Part shown: positions 25,541 to 37,000 of the stretch, piece after piece | Layout of the letters: every line of letters begins with the position of its first letter | Position numbering within the stretch: the stretch's first letter is position 1 | Assembly: GCA_037833965.1 (NCBI GenBank) | Contig: AP031352.1 | Coordinates: 5,312,501 to 5,376,500, forward strand | DNA length: 64,000 nt | From: Marchantia polymorpha subsp. ruderalis | Taxonomy: Eukaryota > Streptophyta > Marchantiopsida > Marchantiales > Marchantiaceae | Direction: 5' to 3' | Notes under the pieces: generated by a model | The model's database searches: none | Told to the model about the DNA's origin: nothing | Seen by the model: only the letters and a program-made list of their open reading frames with translations | Translations under genes and position numbers: made by a program

Positions 25541-26620
25541 ACCTCTCGAGATCTAGATCACCTAAAGCGATCAAACCCCACTACCTCGACGATATCGTTC
25601 CAGTTTGAAATTTGCACTTCCTAGCACGCCTCCAAAAAGCTCAAGATCTTGATTCTCAGCCCTGGCACACGAACTTCCTTCCTCACACCGAATCCCCAAA
25701 CCCTGGACGTCCCCTCTTCCGCACCGACTCGGGCTTCCAGATCTGCTGCACCCGGACACTCCCAAACTCCGCAACAACGCTCGCGCGATCCGCCCAAAAT
25801 ACGCTACGCTGCGTCGGGAGCTCCTCCAGCGCCTGCACACACCCCTCGCGGCTTCCTTTGAACGAGCTCCTCGTGCGCAAAACGCTCTCGACTCTCCCTC
25901 CGCCCGCTCGCCCGCTCGCAGTTCTCTTCTCCGCTGCCCTGCTCCTTCCCCCGCTGACAATAAAAGAAGACGCTCCGGTCGCCTTCACCGGCCCGCCCTA
26001 CGTCGTCCCACCGAATTACCGTCTCCCCACGCTGCTGTCGCATCCACGGCCGTGACCTAGCCCAGAGAGCTTCTCAACCGCGACCACGGCGGATCGAGAT
26101 CTCATTTCCACGTAGGTGCCACTCCCACGTGGCTATTACGTGGCTCTACGCTATTGGCCTGTGTGGGTCGGGAATTGTATATATGATGTATTATTCCCAA
26201 TTTTCGAAATCAAATTGCCGGCGGTCGTCGAGACGCTGCACCCAACCAACCGAAGATCCCGCGACCCCCGTCTTCTGTGACCGGGACCGGGTGGGCGTTG
26301 ACCGATCTATCAAGGCCGCTATCTGTCGGTGCGGAACCGGCAACCGCGCCAGTTGACAGAGGACCTGACCGGCGTTGTTCTCCTGTGGGTCCAGGCCTGC
26401 CGCCGGGCCCGAGCCCCCGCTCGGCAGCGAGCGTCACATGGTGGCCCAGCGCTTGGCTACTGCGAGCGAATAATGTGGCGCCACGTCTGCTCAAAATATA
26501 GCGAACGCCTCTGTGACGAAGTCTAAAGCTTCCGTCGACTTCTTCCCAGTCGTTATTCTGACGGTGCCGTCGTCCATACGACTACGGTCGCATGGAAACA
26601 GGCTCGGCGTCGGGCTCAGA
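25541..26620 (-). promoter_or_regulatory. GC-rich leader/promoter of the TMEM214-like gene
   Basis: A GC- and CpG-rich stretch upstream of the ATG at 25,540. A minus-strand TATA-like box (TATATACA, 26,175-26,182) sits in a locally AT-rich notch, which would give a leader of about 600 nt. A minus-strand open frame of up to 129 codons ends at 25,571, about 30 nt before the main ATG. Similar overlapping frames occur on both strands and have no recognisable domain. Confidence 0.45.
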
Positions 26621-28880
26621 CTTCATCTCCTTCACGTTTCCGAGAGAGGACGCGAACTGATAAAGAAAGGCGAAATTTGCTGACCTTACTGCGAGCAAAT
26701 AACAACCAAATCCTCGTTGGCATCACAGTTCTGATAATCCAGTTTCCAGGAAAAAGCACAGGCTTATTCTGCTTCACCATTTGACATAACCTTCTGCATT
26801 ATGACGCCCCGAGTGCTAACACATGAATAAAACCAGCATGACAAGAGGCCATCAAGGTGAGCGAGAGCAGATAGTGAAAGTGAAGCAAGACAGATTACAA
26901 GGCTACAGCACCTGATGTCAAATAATAGTCCAAAGACTGATTGAACCCACTTGATGGGCTCTTCCATCTCTTTTGTTCTTTAACTACGTTCCCTCATTGG
27001 TCCCCCTTCATCGTGTATCTTCTCGAGATATCGACAATGCAAATGCATAATTTAGATTTGTAAATTTCTCGTGAAATTGAGAAAATTCATCAAATTGATA
27101 TTAGCCTTTTGATATTCTCGCTTCGCTTTAAAATGATTATATTTTGGGAGATGTTATTCTTCAAAAAATAAAACATAGTGTGAAGATGCAGTTTCTTCTT
27201 TTATCCTATGCTGAAAATTTCTTACTTACATCCTCTGGGGCTCTTCTCTTCTCCTCCTGTGTCAAAATTTTTTCCTTGCTTTAATTTCTTTTAATTTCAT
27301 ATCGCAATGTCTCCTGAAGTTTTAGCATCCGAACTTCGTGCGAGGACAACAGCAACGAACAGTATTCGAGCTGACCGTGAGAAACACGACGGTCGTGGAG
27401 AAGACGACACTCGAGCGGCCGCTACGGTCGAAGACTGTACGATGTGTTGACACGAACAGACCTGGAGCACCGGATGGGTTTCGAGCAGGTCCGCCTCGGG
27501 AAAACGGATGACAGGCCGAACAAGTGGCGCTGCCGGTAAACTTGGTCCGGCATGCACGAAAACCGGGAACTGAGTTTAGGTGGAATCGAGCAACTCCAGA
27601 GACCGGAATCGCGATCATCGTCGGTGGGACCCACATGACAAGCGTCCACTGCCAGGCGCACGTACGGTCGAGCCTATTACCCTCCGACCGTCCGATGCCA
27701 GACCTTTTCCCCATCGATCGCCCTGTAGACGGTCGGCCTCACTTCGCCTGGAATCTGGATTCAGTCAGCCCCCTTCGATCCATTAGACCAAATGCTGTAC
27801 GTACGTACAACCACAGTCAAGCCTCGAGACTACGTGAAAACTACAGCTATGAGATCACGCTCATTCTCCTGATGGAAGTCCTCCCCTCTACATGTCCCAG
27901 CATTAGTAGCCGCAATCATGGGGCCCATAAAGATATGGAATTGCGTCTTTCGCCCTCAAATGTCAGGTCACTTCGTTCATGTACTCCGTCTCATCGGTGT
28001 AATTTTCTACGATCTCATATACATTAATCTTAAGTTGCACTAAGAGGGATTAAAAAAAATGAGGGGAAAATAGCATTTGTGTTGAGAGGGATAAAATTTT
28101 AATAATGAATGAACAATTAGTATTAATTTAGAGGGAAAAAAAATTAATAAGGATGGAATAAATAGTATATGTGTTAAGATGCATTCAATGTATATGTAGG
28201 GTCCAAAAAGGTAAGAAGAAACTCCACGCAAAGGAAGTCCGGGAAAGAGACCATGCAGTTCGCAGTGGGGACGATTTATTCCATCGCAATCAGCATGTAC
28301 GTGAGAGAGATCTGTTGGCACTTTCAAGGGTCACGAGAGATCGCGAATTCCGAGGAAAATCCACGGAAATTCGACATGCATTATTTAATTGAGGTTATTT
28401 TTGCATGAATCCTCGGCTCGTGTGGTCTACATCGTACTTGACATATCATTATGCGAAAGAGTGATTGAACATTCCAGCATGGTACGTACCACATCGATCG
28501 CTGCGTGTACGCACACCAGTAACTAGACGAGAGTTGATGAAACCATCTCGTACTTTTCTCATGCCTTCCCTTATACGAGGACGGGGATGGTGTCGTTGGA
28601 TCCCCCTTTACTGCACAGGCATCACCCTTGCGACTGGATGCCCTTTATCCACGACGTCCAGCGCTCGAGTTTGTCCCGTCTCCCTCGTTCCCATCATTGA
28701 CGCCATGATCATCGATGAGAAGGTCGCCCACGTTCGTTCTGGGAGGTGTATTGTAGATAGAACAGCAGGACCTTTTCCTCCTTCATGATCTGCAGGACTT
28801 TTTCCCTCTCAACCTTCTTACTCGTACACTTCCCGTAACTGGATCTTGACTTTCTAATTCTCCGCTGACTGAGAATCGGT
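26621..28880. other. Intergenic, with a GC-rich island at 27.3-27.95 kb
   Basis: The flanks are AT-rich. The island contains overlapping open frames on both strands (minus 27,322-27,714; plus 27,524-28,027) that I cannot assign. A plus-strand frame at 28,465-28,788 is also unassigned. No splice chain was found. Confidence 0.4.
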
Positions 28881-28881
28881 C

Positions 28882-29140
28882 TCACCCTTTCAGCGTATGC
28901 AGGTTTTCTTTGGCCCATGAGACGGAGTCCTCCACTTCAGCTTCCTCTAGTTCTTGAAATCTTTGAGATCTTTGTATCTCCACGTCTCCCGTTTCTTCAT
29001 CTAGGAAACGAGCAGAAGATGTGATCAGAAGAGGTGAATTGAATTTGTACGTCGGATTGCTTAAAGCCATCACTTGACTTCCACTATATATAGTGAAAGA
29101 GGATGGAACCTGGAACTCTCCTGGCACCCCCAGGTCATTG
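28882..29140 (-). CDS. Possible last exon of an unrecognised gene
   Basis: A minus-strand frame open for about 80 codons and ending in TGA at 28,882. The translation has plausible protein composition (GEFQVPSSFTIYSGSQVMAL, then a Glu-rich tail). No ATG opens this frame nearby, so it would need a splice acceptor around 29,130-29,145. It lies on the same strand, below the ORF at 29,725-29,973. I do not recognise it. Confidence 0.25.
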
Positions 29141-29724
29141 TTTGTCGAGCAAATGCTTGGGAGATGTCAACTCTCCATTCGAAGTTTTGAGCTCCTTGCT
29201 CTCTGCAGCTCTCGCAGTCCAAAACATGGATTACGAGGTGGACAAAACTGAACCTAAAAAATGCTTTGGGCTGCACTATCCTGAACAGAAACAGCTTTCA
29301 CGTGCAACCTTGTGTCAGCGTAACCGCCCTTTGCTTTATTCAGCTGGAGGCGAGGGATGATCAGGTTTTTAGAGTGCTGTAAGGATTCAGACACACACTT
29401 GTAAATTGCAACACAACTCTTCTGATCGCGTCTTAGGCTCCATTCTCGAAGGTGAGAGGACGGAAACCCAGGGAAGGAAGTGAAAAGTGAAAGCATGAAA
29501 GAAACATTGGCAGATTGGAACATGGAGATTCACATTCACAGCATTTCGAAAATAGCAGGACTCTTGCAGGCAAGAAGAATGTCACGTGAAGACCAATTCG
29601 CACTCGTAGGTTCAGCAGACCGACAACCGCGTCCTTCTTGCTCGATGCAACTTTGATGAACTACGGGACGAAGTCTTGCACATGACCAGATCTTGAGTCG
29701 ATCATCTTGCCCGGCTATTGCTCG

Positions 29725-29973
29725 CTAGAGGACACAGAACTCCAACTGCCAGTCCTTGACCTCGCCGAGCATTAAACCAGTCGCCACTTCGGGAACGCCA
29801 AACCACTCGCAGTCAACATCACAATCTTCTCCACATGCATCCAAATGACCTTTAGTGTTCCCATGTGGAGTTTGGTCCATTTTACTGAGTGTTGCACGTG
29901 GACTTATATTATCACTTTGTGCAATTACTCTTATCAGTTTTTCATTCCTAACAAGCTTGATATCACGAGACAT
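29725..29973 (-). CDS. Small uncertain ORF, about 82 residues
   Basis: An ATG-started minus-strand frame (MSRDIKLVRNEKLIRVIAQS) continues with an acidic Cys-containing stretch (CGEDCDVDCEWFGVPE) and a stop at 29,725. The composition looks like a soluble protein. It could be a complete small gene, or a first exon spliced via an internal GT (for example at the GGCGAG|GTCAAG site) to the downstream frames. No family was recognised. Confidence 0.25.
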   Translation of the reverse strand: MSRDIKLVRNEKLIRVIAQSDNISPRATLSKMDQTPHGNTKGHLDACGEDCDVDCEWFGVPEVATGLMLGEVKDWQLEFCVL

Positions 29974-30846
29974 GGACTTTTCAGTACATAACAAGAGATT
30001 TGGGATGTAGATATGGATATTTGATGACTTCGTCTAGGAAATCATATATTTGTGTTTGAAGAAGTCTCAGGCCATCATACGGTACGTTTACCTGGATTTA
30101 GAAATGAAATGGCTATAAGTGATTTAAAAAAAATCTTATTTAGAAGGGTTTTTAATTTTATAATAAATTTAATTAATCCAGAATACCTTTTAAAATAGGA
30201 AGATACCAATCCGGTTCAACAAATGAAAAATGTACTAATTATAAATGGCTAGTTTCTCATCCTTTATTTTCTTCAGGTTGTGAAGGCATATACTACCGTC
30301 CTTCATATGTAGAGGTGACGTGAATATTGGGTTGTTTCACTTAAACTTACTACTGTAACATACACAAGATTAGTTAATCTTAGATTTACAGCACCAGCCC
30401 TTAAAATTTTGTCTTTGACTGATGGACTATAACCTTAACCTTCATTTCATTAACTCACATGTCGAATATGCTGTACATTCTCTCTCCGTGAATCTTATAA
30501 ATATTGATTTGAAAACAATGTCTTTCAAAATGAGATATCTTCTCAGTAACTCTTCCACCTTTATAAGTAATCTATGTAACATATAACTAGGATTTTTGGA
30601 TCTCTAATATATGTCTCATGGCCAACATTTTCAGGTTACATGTTAAATTATTGTAGTCAATTTCTGAACAAATTATACGTACTACTCAATCACGTAACCT
30701 TGCAAGTCAAAGGATATGTGATTACTTGCAAGTGCAAAATTTTCCTTTCGTTGTTTGAGATTACAAAGCACTAAATTGTCATATGACTAATCTAATATTC
30801 TCTTAAACTTCCTATAGCTAACCAATATGCTTTACACTCATCTATT

Positions 30847-30921
30847 CTCATCTGTTAGAGCAAGATGCTCTAACAGATGAGTATGATTCACGAGCATGCA
30901 AGATGCATGTTCGTGAATCAT
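30847..30921. repeat. Two adjacent hairpins with identical AGA loops
   Basis: Hairpin 1: a perfect 16-bp stem, arms 30,847-30,862 and 30,866-30,881, loop AGA. Hairpin 2 starts two bases later: an 18-bp stem with one mismatch (a G-T pair as RNA), arms 30,883-30,900 and 30,904-30,921, loop AGA. The stems differ in sequence but share loop and design. Confidence 0.9.
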
Positions 30922-30980
30922 TTATTATTTATCGCGAAACTCCACTCTATCATTTTATGGCTTTCTACTTCACAAAAGTC

Positions 30981-31055
30981 TCGGTTTGCACAATGGTAAT
31001 GCTACGCTTGACTTCTCACATGTGACAGTGGTAATATTTCGAATTCAACATGGAT
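30981..31055 (+). other. Weak tRNA-like / possible SINE-head segment
   Basis: The segment has an A-box-like stretch (GCACAATGGTAATGC) and, 30-40 bases later, a B-box-like stretch (TTTCGAATTC) around an anticodon-stem-like repeat (CACATGTG). The acceptor stem does not pair well, so this is not a functional tRNA gene. It could be a decayed tRNA-derived element, or chance. Confidence 0.2.
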
Positions 31056-34022
31056 CCATAATATCTTTTGTACATTTGGAGAGTACATGCAACTACCCAA
31101 CATCATTAAGAATTTTACGATCATGAGTTAAATAGAATATGGATAACTTAACTCAACTTGAATCTACAATGTAATGTGTAACAATTGACTAGGATTAGAT
31201 AAACATCTACTTTGAAATTGAAGAATCATATGACTTTTGCAAATAATTTGTTGCTAAATTTTCCGCATGACATTATGGAGTGACAGCTTATTCCTTGATG
31301 GGTTGTGATCGGAGCCATAAATTATAAAAATTCGAAGGACATAGGTACATGGAGAGGTCATTTAGTTTCAGTGTTACATGAAACTGTGAACATCTATTCC
31401 CACATATTCATGAGGTTGTGTGAAAGAACATCGTATCAGTGTACATAAAGATTTCTCTTGGTAACTGGCCCTATAGGCTTCTATAAGCGACAATCGTATA
31501 CGTTGGTCTAGAGAGCATTACAAGTGAAATGATTTCCATGTATAGCAATCACGTTAGATGAGTCTATGTACAACGCTGATACTGTTAGTTGATTATTTTA
31601 CGTAGATAATTAAGACATCTTAGTTGCCATTGACAATATCTGTCATTGTGATGTCCATGGGGTTGGACTTTATTGCTCCATTGGTTCCATCTATTACCTG
31701 CTTGACGGGACCTTCCCATATTCTGCTAAACATTAATTACTTCTTTTTCCACGTTAACTCTCTTGCTCAGAAGACTTCGGCGAATTAAGGACACTCCGAA
31801 GACGAATCAGAAGAGACAAAGCACCTCCCGCCTCGTCGCGCTGACGCGAAGTTCGGATGGACGGGAGCGATGTGGTCGCAGCAATCCGACAATCGGAAGT
31901 CTGTCCAACTCTTCACAAGATGGAGTTCCATCGAAGGCAGGATCGCATCCGTCGTTGATTCCGCCCTTGCAGGTTCCAGCGGCTGTCGAATGTGCGAGGA
32001 TCTGAAATCAAAAGCTTCGTACGACTCACGTGGACGAATAAATCCACGACTTCATTGTCTAAATTTGTGAGGAACCTGAATTCATCACCCCTAAGTCAGA
32101 ATTGACTAATTTGTATTTCTGTGGAGGTGGTAATGTCGATCTCTTCATTCCAGAACTAGACTTGACTCTTGTCCAACGGCGCAGCTCAGTGCACGTCAAT
32201 CGTATTTGACGCATTCAGACATTACCTAGATGTCATCTATGCCGGAATATGGGTGGCAAGTAATCTCGCAGAAAGAATAATGGAATGGGAACAAACCATC
32301 GAGCCGGTCATCGATGAGACCGACATTGGTCTAGACCCAAATCACGGAATCCGTCGTGTGATGAAGTCCATAACGAGAAGGAAGTGATTCCAATAAACAC
32401 TTTTCTAGGTGATTGCTGGAAGCTACACATATTTCATGCGGAGGAGTCACCGGTGATAAACAAGACATGAAGAATTTCAGCTTTTTTATCCAGTATACGA
32501 CTGCTCGTCCGCAGCTCATTATGCGTTGCATGACTACAGAGGTGTGACGTCACGTCTACGAGGTAGATGGTTCGTGTGCAGAGTACTAGTTCCAAAGCAC
32601 AACTATCGACAGGCGAGCAGGCGTTTATATTCACGTTATTGAACACTCTTTATGACGTGGTTGGTGCATGATCAAGATAGTGCTGGAGAAACAGCAGGTC
32701 GGAATTGGACGGCTTGGGCACATCTACATGAAACCTGGAGATATCGATGCAGCCCCCATACTCGTAGTGAGTAGAAGTGAAGGTAGTCTCCCTCTAGACG
32801 CCCTCTCCAGAGATCCAAGAGGAAGTGGCAGACACGACCATAGATGCAGAGCACTTCGAAACCCTAAAATCGCCACCTATTGCAGCTTCTGGAATGAAGA
32901 TGGATTCAGATTTGGACCACTGGCTGGCAGCTTTCGGTCGATGGTGCCGCTTATTCGTTGCCACATATACTCCTCGTGCAAGGCGAGAACTCACCGGCTC
33001 TAGGCAAATCCTCTTCTGAACAACCATAACGAACTTTAAGTGCCAATTGGCATTCACGTCGTCGTTGTCGCGCCTTCGCCTCGTTGAGGCATCAGGAGGC
33101 GCACAAGTGCCCTGCAACGTAAGCACATTGTGCACCATAAGCGCGTCCAGCATAGGATTTTCAGCGATTCCGGGCGCCAATCTTGCTGATTGAAACAACT
33201 ACCCGCAAGGGGAAAAGAATGGCCTTCCTTACCAGAACCATGAACTTGCGTACGCACCAAGTACAGAAATCAAGCGAAATAAGTAGAAACTCCCTCTTGC
33301 CTCTACTCGATACCTTTCAGTACTTCCTCAAATTGAATCAAACACTCTGAGAACTCCCAATCGTATGATATACTTGTATATATTTAAATAACCACAACAA
33401 CGGTCTCCTTCCAGAATGTATTGCTTCAAAGTCACATTCTACCCTCATGAGTCGGCCAGTCTCTCGTCATCTGTGCGATGTGCAACATTGTGTAGGCAGA
33501 ATTTGTACGTCCAAATATAAAGCACTGACACCCTAAACTCACAGCCTCTGCCGAAGGAAACTAACCTCTCGGACAAGCATCAATACTCTTCACTTTTATA
33601 ATGCCATTGAATGGAAGAAATACAGCCCATCTCTCAATTTGGATGGGATGGAAGGCCAGAAAACGACTTGATCGTCAAGCCCATTGCAAACCTAGATTCT
33701 AGGAAACACATGCTCTTGCTATAAACAATTGAAGACCTTGCCGTGAAAGAATCAAGTAACTAGTTATGATGATAGACCCGGGCGACCAGCTTATGAACAT
33801 TTTGGGTCTCCGCAGGCAAAAACTCTGCAAACAGACGCGATATTCTAGACACAATTATTGATCGCCTCCTCTTGCATCCAGAGATCTAGAATCTGCTGCT
33901 CATAACTAAATGTAGGCAAGTCAAGCAAGCAACGAAGTGTACCTGCTCTGACCCAGGCCTAACCGTATACTACTAGTATTTCATGACGTTTGAGCCTGAA
34001 CAGCAACAGTGTGATCGACAAA

Positions 34023-37000
34023 CTAGCTAATCTGCTGTATAGAGTCCAACTCTGTGGAGGATTCCAAAAGTACGGTGTTTATTAGTTCACTTGGTGCAGA
34101 AATACCAACTTCCTCCATATCAGTGATAATGGCGATGGCCGCATCCTTCTCTCCGAGTGTGATACAAAGTTGTACTGCCTCATTGTAAAGTTTACTGCCA
34201 ACGGAAAATTACAAACAAATATGAGCTGCGATGCCATGGTAAAGATTAAAATTACAAACTGTACTCATTTGTATCTGCCTTTCATACATAGCCTGAAGGC
34301 CAAAGCAAAAAAGAAAGGAACCCAGCATCGAAGGGCTCAAAATTTCCAATGCGTTTCTGGTTTCACTAACTGAGCAAACTTAGTGGTACAATCCCAGACT
34401 TAAAATATGTGAGATTAAAGTCTTACCTTCCAAAAGTTATGTCGAGCTTGTGTGTTTGCTGAATGAGAGATACAATAGCTTCGGGCCAAGGAATTCGCAT
34501 TGCTGCACGTACTAGCATGGCACAGTCTGCAATAGTTGGGGCGCCACCTAGATCCAGGACCTGCAGACGGAAAAAAAGACAATCAAAATCACACCAAAAA
34601 TGTCATCACAATAGCAGACCACTCTTATTGGCATGCATACTCTATCGGTAGAATCCTTGCACGTCAGAACTTTCCAAACTTAACCAAAGAAGTACTTATT
34701 CACATGGCTGCATACTAGACCAAGTATTCACAAAAATAGGATCAAGAGGAAAAAGTCAACAAAATATCTTACCCTTTGCATCATCTGCATACCAAGCTGC
34801 ACTTCAAGTTCTTGAGACCAGCGCTCAGGCTCCTTGGCACGAATATCTTTCTCCCATGTCCAGCCCCATGCATCCGCTATCGTGTAGAGTTCCGCTGGAT
34901 CGAGATACTTCTCATTCCTCAACTTTGCAACCTTCTGCTCAAAAGTCAGTCCCAACCACTCTCCTTCCTTAACTTCCTGCTCATCGTGTACCTGTTCGAC
35001 AAAGACAACCCTTCAGTCAGGTGTGCACAAACATGACTACCTGACGCCCTTATTGTCTTCTCGACAAAAACGAAAAGACGATAAGGGAAGGTATGCCGTA
35101 ACTGCCGCCAGGTATGGCCGTTATATGATGCTAAAACTTACTCGTCTTACTTCAAAACGTGGGAAACGTGTGATTTTTTAGTACAACAAATACCTTTTCC
35201 TCTGCTGCCAAGTCTGCCTTCTTCTTCAAGAGTTGTAGGGCAAGAAGCTCAGGTGCTTCAAGCTCGTCTTCTTCACCACCGTCATCCACAAGATCTTCAA
35301 TTTCCTCGTTTTCCTCCTCCACCTCTTCGTCATCTTCGTCATCGTCCTCTTCTCCATCTTCTATATCTGTTTCGACTGTGAAACCAGAACTGGTTCCACT
35401 AATTTGAAGTAGCTCAATATGTTCGTCCTCTCCAGTCAACCGCTTTCTCCAAAATTCGGTGTTGTCATTCTTAAGGTTCAATCGCTCCATAAATATATCA
35501 CTGGTGTCCTCTTCTACTTGCTGCCGATACAAGAAACAAACGAATGGTAAATATTCCATCACAAAGGAGTTGTATGCACATTCCTGATGTAGTTGGGTCT
35601 TACTCTCATTTAATACTGATGATTGTTTGAAAAGTGCAAAAAAGCAGGATAAAGTGTGGTGTCGTCAGTTTGTTCTAACTTTAGTTGTGACAAGGCAACT
35701 GTATATATTAACTGGGAAACGAAAATCCAACCTCTTCCACTTCATCTTCTGTTGGGGGAACCCACAGAGGTCGACCTCGAGCACGGTTGATTCTCCTCGC
35801 CTTTTGAACTCTTTGGTACAAAACTGGTCGTGTCCCATCGGTGGGCAGACCTTGAGCGTCAAGCTCTTCTTTCAACTCGGATACAAGCATCTTGCTTGCA
35901 GCTTTAGGCTTCTTGGGCTGGAAGACTAGCTCTCCGATCGTCTCCTTTCTCAGCCTAGCCATTATTCTAACTACATCTGCATCTGTGGCTCCCGGTCCAA
36001 GTGCATGCACACCTTCTGCCCGCAGCTTGCGAATAAGCTTTAGAGTGTATCTCCGCCGCATCTGTATGCAATGCTGCTTAAAGGAAGTTTCCATAGGTGC
36101 GGAAAAAGCGAAGCCCTCGCTATCTTCAGACCTGGCGTCCGAGTCAGACCATCTCTTTCGCGTTCCTGATTCACCCCCTTCCGCAACGTATCTGCTCAGA
36201 TGGTAATGGGGCTGTCAGCACGTAATAATATTCCAGGGCTGTCGCGGTTGGCATTTCGAAGATGTATCTCAAAATAAGTAGAATACTCATTGTGCAAAAG
36301 AGAATATCAAACACATATGCGTCAGAGTAAAAGCATCAAACTGTAGAAGCATCGTCCTCACCTAGCAATGTAGTCGACGTCATAACCTAGATCAACTTCA
36401 GCTCCAACGGGCTCAATCCAGGAGCTAATCAGCGTCCGTCCTTTCTTGTTGACTATCATGGCCCTTGACGGTATTGGCTGCGAATCCTTCACCATTGCTT
36501 CCAAGGCTTCCAGCAGATCTAACGCTCGTCCTGTAGTGATCAACAACCAGATGCTTCACACCACTGTCCAGATAATAGTCCTAGGTTGATCATCTGAGTT
36601 AACTGAAGTCAAGATTAAATAGAGGAGCTACCTTCCAAGCACAAGCTTCGTAGATAAAGCGAAAGAGGATCCCCGTTGCTGCCCTCATTATGAAGGTATT
36701 TCAGGCCCCCAGGAAGTCGGCTTAATGCCCGAAAATGTCTGACAGCTTCGTTCGCCACGTTATACTTTGTGAAGCATTCAATCAGAAGCCTGAGGATCAA
36801 AAGCAAACAATTTTGTTTCCAATCAGGTGCACGGCAGGAAATTTCCAAGCCATCGATAGCGACCAGACAACTTCCCGCGGCATACAATGACAACCGAACA
36901 ACACAACAACTCCCCCTTCTCCAGAGTTCTAAAGTCGAGGAATAACTTTCTGCTTCTCTTGACAAATGCTGCCCATAAGACGGAAAGAAAAAGAAAAAGA

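Larger units (their letters stand above)
29974..34022. other. Intergenic, with hairpins and weak ORFs
   Basis: AT-rich from 30.0 to 31.7 kb, more balanced from 31.76 to 33.3 kb. A plus-strand frame ending at 32,387 translates into a protein-like stretch (VFDAFRHYLDVIYAGIWVAS, then LAERIMEWEQTIEPVIDETD). It has no upstream ATG and no supported acceptor. A minus-strand frame at 32,794-33,198 is also open. Nothing could be assigned. The part next to 34,023 probably holds the 3' untranslated region of PTAC3. Confidence 0.35.

Noticed and set aside
27322-28027. Possible gene in the 27.3-28.0 kb island
   Set aside because: There are long frames on both strands, no known motif, and no acceptor/donor pair that extends either frame.
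30981-31055. Functional tRNA gene
   Set aside because: The acceptor arms do not pair and the B-box is poor; kept only as a low-confidence tRNA-like segment.
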